Assembly: GCA_951799425.1 (NCBI GenBank)
Contig: OX637394.1
Location: forward strand, 43,638,142 to 43,702,141
Reading direction: 5' to 3'
DNA: 64,000 bases
Origin: Ilex aquifolium
Taxonomy: Eukaryota; Streptophyta; Magnoliopsida; Aquifoliales; Aquifoliaceae
A model generated the notes under the pieces. The model was not told where the DNA came from, made no database searches, and worked only from the letters and a program-made list of their open reading frames with translations. The position numbers and the translations under genes were made by a program. Every line of letters starts with the position of its first letter. The first letter of the stretch is position 1. This document shows positions 59,977 to 64,000 of the stretch, one piece after another.

Positions 59977-60647
59977 TAAGGGTGAAACTTGGGCGGGTTG
60001 AGAGGTCAACCCTAGTCAAACCCTAGATATATAATCTTCAACCCTAAACCTAACCCTAACCCTACTTCAACCCGAGTACTGCCCGAGTTTAATTCGAGCG
60101 AGCTCAGGTTGAATTTGGGTTACTTAATTCGGGCTGATTTCAGGTTAAAAATCGGGTTGACTTGGGTTACTTAATTCAGGTTAATTTTTTGAAGTGTAGA
60201 TTTGATTTTTTCAAGTGTAGATCTAATTTTTTCAAGTGATCTGAAATGAAGGGCGAGACGTAGATGAAGAGAAAGGGAGTGAGAGAATGAGGAATGACAT
60301 GTGAGAGAGGGAGGTTGAGAGTCTGAGACGACTCAGACGAGTGACGATTGAGAGAGGGAGGCTGAGAGAGGAAGGAGTGACGAATGAGAGAAGGATTTGA
60401 GAGTGATGGAGACGCAGGGATGAAGACTTGAAGTGAAGTGAAAATTTTGACTCTAAAGAGTGAAGATAAATATTAACCCTAGTTAAATATATTTATATAT
60501 TTATGTATATTCGAGTTCAACCCTACAACCGGAGGCCTCAACCCGAGACTTGTCCAACCTAAGTATTAAAAATTCTAACCCAAGCCCTGTTTTTTTCGGG
60601 TTGGACTCGGTTTGAATTCGGGTTGGCCCAACCAAGTTGCACCCCTA
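59977..60647. mobile_element. hAT-type MITE with perfect 8-bp target duplication
   Basis: 671 bp. Starts TAAGGGTGAAACTTGGGCGG and ends in the inverted form AACCAAGTTGCACCCCTA. Flanked by ACATTTAC at 59969-59976 and again at 60648-60655, an exact 8-bp duplication, the hAT signature. Non-coding, with recurring 'GGGTT' phrases inside. Confidence 0.85.
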
Positions 60648-60655
60648 ACATTTAC

Positions 60656-61495
60656 TCTTGTAAAGGGTGTGGTGGGTCCAATTGAAGGCTGCAGGCTGGG
60701 TCCAATTATAAGTTTCTAGGTTTAAGATTGTGGTATGGAAGAGAGATTTTGTATTTAAAGTTATAATTTTTTAAGTGAGAAATTTTTTTAGATTATATTA
60801 TAATTGTACGGTTAAATTATGATACAAAATTAAAATTGATCATAAAATATTACAATTGAGCTTAAAATATTTGTAGTTAATCCTTAGTATTAGTAATGGT
60901 CTTAAAATATTAAGATCAATCGTAAATAATTTTATTTTGCTTTAACTTTATCAGATTGAGTTATAATTTTTTTGTATAGTAATTTTATCCTAATTATAAA
61001 AAAGGCATCTATACATTGGGATTAAACACAAACAACCCATTTAATCTTGCCGCATCTTTGAATTGCCAAAGTATTGACTGCTTCCAAACACAACCCCCCC
61101 CCCCCCCCAAAAAAAATTCTAAGGATGGCGGAATTCTTTCACTATTGTAAAAAAATTTAATTTTGGACGCCAATATCAATATTTTTAAAATTTATACCCT
61201 GAAAATTTTTGACTAAAAAAATAATGGAAACTAATAGAAGGGTTATATTAGAACACTTTTGATACATTGATGACGCAATATAAAAATTTTTATTTTTGAG
61301 GGTGTAAAATAGAAATCCTTAAATTTTTCAGTAAGCAGAGTGCAATTCGCCCAAAGATCAAAAATAATTTTGTTATTTTGTAGGTTAAGAAAAAGTGAAT
61401 GAATTGCTTGTAGAATTAGTTGTAATGCCAACATCCTTAGCCCTTGATTAAAATTGCAACACTCTCATTAATTCCTAGTACTTACGAAGTAAAAG
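60656..61495. other. Spacer with poly-C run
   Basis: AT-rich, non-coding. Contains a poly-C run followed by poly-A near 61087-61113. No gene recognised. Confidence 0.4.
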
Positions 61496-62089
61496 TGAGT
61501 TATTATGACGCACAAATTGATTTTGTACACCACCTATCAAGTAATTAATGTAGATAATAAAATAAAGAGAAACTCAACACAAGCAAGACGCAATTTAAGT
61601 GGTTTGGTCAATGTGGCCTATTCCACTGTGATAGGCTAGGATGGTCTGAGTGTTTTATTGTTGTAGGAGAGTAATGAGAGCTCAAGTGAGGTACAAGCTA
61701 TGAGAGAGATGAGAGTGATGCCCTCCATGTGTAGGCGGGGCTTACATTTTATAGGTGTCTCATAACAGATTGAGGTGGCTTATCAATAACTAAAAAACTA
61801 ATTTGTAGAGCTGGTGTCATCCTCGCAACAGATGAGGCAGTTGCAGAGCTCTCCTAAAGACTAGGTCTTATGATAGCATGGTTGACTTCCTTGCTCCTTA
61901 CTCCAAGGTGGCGTTGATGAGGCTTTTGGGATGGCACTGTCTATTCCTTGATGACGTGGCTCTTAGAGCTTTGATGAGCCTGACTAAACGTGGATCTCTT
62001 TTGGGCTGGACCCATGGGGTTTTGTCTAGATGGGTCCCTTATTCAAGTTGGGCCCATAACCTGAGTTGGGCCTTGGGTAAGGCCCATCA
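61496..62089 (-). repeat. 3' LTR of the second Tat-like element
   Basis: On the minus strand it starts TGATGGGCCTTACCC right after the polypurine tract and has a TATA-like CACCTATAAAATG near 61757. The far end (near 61496, ...ATAACTCA on the minus strand) is approximate because the partner LTR is outside the window. Confidence 0.6.
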
Positions 62090-62349
62090 TTTTCCCCCCA
62101 ATGCCCCGAATCCAATAAAACTTGGAGAAGAGGGCATTTAGCTAAATTTGGACTTCGGCTGATAAAGACTCTTTTTGACTGATGACCCATTTTCCTTCTT
62201 GATACGATTAATCCCCATAGGACATCCCTTACTACGAAAACTCCACATCATTCCATCACTGATTAGGATTTAAAAAACCCTAGGCTATAAATTGGGGGCT
62301 TTTCCCTTTCTTTTCATTCCATTCATCCTTGAGAGAGAACTTCTGGTGA

Positions 62350-64000
62350 AATGACCATGAGTGGTGGCAAGTTGAGTGAGGTAAAGGGGGTTACCCATGA
62401 GCTAAGTGATCGGAGACCGTTGTCGGATGAAGGAGGGGATATGCAAGAAGCCATTGACATCGGAGAAGAGGCATGCAACACCGGGCCGGTCGGCGTCGAG
62501 GCAGGTGCTTAGACAGACGTCGGCAAAGTAGGGGCCTTGGCGGGTGTTGGCGAGGCTGGGCTAGTGGGCGTCGGCGAGGCTGGAACCCAGGGCGAGGAGC
62601 TTCGGGATGGCGAGGAAGCCACAATAGGTGCTGATGGAGGAGCAGGCGGCGCGCCAAGGACGACGTCGCTGGGCGCGAACGGGCGAGCGCACCAGGGGCG
62701 GCGTCGCTAGGCGTGAACAGACGGCGCTATGCGCGGCCGGGGCTTCGACGCTGGGTGAGCCAGGTGTGGTGGAGGTGGATGCCGGGCACGGAGCTACGCG
62801 GGTGCAGGAGGAGGGTACGCTAGGAGTTGGGGCTGATGTGTTCGGCGGCAACAACTCCAGTCAGGTGGTGGATGGTATGGTTCGTTCAGGCGGAACTCCA
62901 CGAAGTCAGGTCCGTCAAGGTTCTCCTGGTAGTGGCCCAAGCAATGTCTCTCTTCATCCTTGCAACAGCAAACACCGAGGAAATGTAGCTCATGATGACG
63001 ACGGATCCAAAGTAAGTACCATTTCTAGTACTCTCAACACTAATGCTGATATTCTGCAGATTGTTTTTACTTATAACATTCTTCCAACGGTGTTGTGTCA
63101 CCGAGCTGAAATGGGTGAGCCTTATTGTGATGACTCATCTAGAAATATTGTTATTTATGAGGAGGTGCTTGAGGCAGGGCTAAGGTTTCTCATGTCTTCC
63201 TCTGTTTGTCGCATCCTTCATTGTTTTTCACTTGCGCTAGGGTGCTTGGCACCCAATGGTTGGAGAGTTCTTTTGGGATTTCTAGCGCTATGGAGGAAGG
63301 TGCATCATGAGGATGTCTCTCCTAAAGAGTTTTGTGTGGCCTATACTTTGAGCGAGACTCCTGCTCCCAATCGTGTTTGGTATTACTTCACTCCGAGGGG
63401 AGGAAAGCTGATTGTTGGGCTGCGCTCCTATTGCCATAGTTAGAAAGCTCATTTCCTATTTGTTAGTGGAGAATGGGCTTTAGAGGCCGACAGGGCTTTG
63501 GTTCCGACGAGATGGGACACTCACAGGAGAATTGGTACGGCTGCTTTTATTTTTCTTTACTTTTCTCGCAAATGTGTGCTTACCACGTTTTTTACAGGCT
63601 CCCCAGCGCTTTCAAAAGGTCAAGAATGGAAATTGAAAGCTATGAAGGCCTATCCTGTAAAATATTTTGGGACCCTCATGCTTAAGGAGGGTAAGGCTAG
63701 GGACCCCCTTCTAAAGGTGCTAGAGTTGGTGAACATTCTTCTAGCCCTGGCGGCTCCTCTTTGAAGAGACAATGTATGTTGATTCCCTTAGAATTTCTTT
63801 TTTGTACTTGGTTTTTCTTCAAGGTAACACTTTACCCCTCTATAGTGGATAGGACAGTGGTGGAGTCACGTTATTCCACTAGGAGTACTCCTCCACCCAA
63901 GATTGCCAGGGTGAGTGACGCTCTAGCGAGCCCTTCTCAGGTGACCCCTCCAGTAGCGCATCCCCAGCTAGCGACTCCTTCAGAGGTTACAGCAGTGATC
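62350..64000 (+). other. Antisense accessory ORF region of the second Tat-like element
   Basis: GC-richer than its surroundings. The recognisable block (about 63050-63430) includes GEPYCDDSSRNIVIYEEVLE, AGLRFLMSS and LGCLAPNGWRVLLGFLALWR, the 'putative gypsy-type transposon' domain found in Tat antisense ORFs. The first element's aORF has the same domain type. The upstream part (62350-62900) is a Gly/Ala-rich low-complexity stretch. Broken and incomplete here. Confidence 0.65.

Larger units (their letters stand above)
61496..64000 (-). mobile_element. Second Tat-like gypsy element, minus strand, cut by window edge
   Basis: Oriented right to left: a 3' LTR on the left, a polypurine tract (complement of TTTTCCCCCCA, 62090-62100), then an antisense-ORF region on the plus strand running to the window edge. 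Gag-pol would lie beyond 64000. The visible part appears broken. Confidence 0.7.

Noticed and set aside
60040-60070. Telomere-like CCCTAAA/CCCTAAC phrases
   Set aside because: Only a few irregular units inside the hAT-type MITE, whose whole body is rich in 'accct' phrases; not an interstitial telomere.
62391-62854. Minus-strand Arg/Pro/Ala-rich frames
   Set aside because: Shadows of the GC-rich low-complexity start of the antisense ORF in the second Tat-like element.
1-64000. CRISPR arrays, rRNA, plastid insertions
   Set aside because: No regularly spaced identical repeats with unique spacers, no rRNA-like stretches, and no recognisable organellar genes were seen.

Overview
This window is nuclear DNA from a plant, most likely a woody or other repeat-rich eudicot. 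The evidence is three intron-containing host genes of plant-specific type, long AT-rich spacers, and a dense mix of plant transposons (Ty1/copia, Ty3/gypsy Tat lineage, plant L1 LINEs, tRNA-derived SINEs, Mutator-like and hAT-like elements). I see no bacterial operons, CRISPR arrays, rRNA or convincing tRNA genes. The species cannot be named from the sequence.

Host genes. A two-exon gene for a TMEM97/sigma-2 receptor-like EXPERA membrane protein lies at 1875-3339 (+). A five-exon plastid glucose-6-phosphate/phosphate translocator lies at 33733-37062 (+). An eleven-exon HD-ZIP class IV transcription factor, closest to Arabidopsis HDG2, lies at 40475-45937 (-). All three reading frames close cleanly across their splice sites (165, 400 and 759 residues). 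Three host-derived scraps are also present: an orphan F-box exon (5576-5779, -), an orphan cyclin B2-like exon (18010-18135, -), and a DUF247 fragment trapped inside a terminal-inverted-repeat element (57887-58222, +).

Layout. 0-0.9 kb: tail of a copia element. 0.9-7.5 kb: the TMEM97-like gene, several foldback elements, a SINE with clear target duplications and a near-perfect 73-bp hairpin. About 7.6-17.3 kb: a large Mutator-like element of the ULP-carrying (Kaonashi-like) type. In it a multi-exon C48 (ULP1-like) protease gene and a MuDR-type transposase gene point at each other, and both are decayed. The element has two tandem arrays built from pieces of its own exons and introns, plus a reiterated GTAACTGTT motif whose orientation flips at the transposase gene. 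19.8-22.0 kb: a diverged tandem duplication with a SINE in one copy and an empty site in the other. 22.4-32.8 kb: a full-length but broken Tat-lineage gypsy element with 778-bp LTRs, CTAGT target duplications and an antisense accessory ORF. 33-46 kb: the two best host genes. 48-53 kb: a LINE graveyard in which a solo Tat LTR (GTACT duplication) splits one LINE. 57.4-60.7 kb: the DUF247-carrying element and a hAT-type MITE with a perfect 8-bp duplication. 61.5 kb to the end: a second Tat-like element on the minus strand, cut by the window edge.

The host genes are unrelated in function (ER sterol/lipid handling, plastid sugar import, epidermal transcription), so their proximity is not meaningful. 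The most unusual material is inside the transposons: the ULP/transposase Mutator element with self-derived tandem arrays, the gene-capturing element, and the long hairpin beside the Mutator element.
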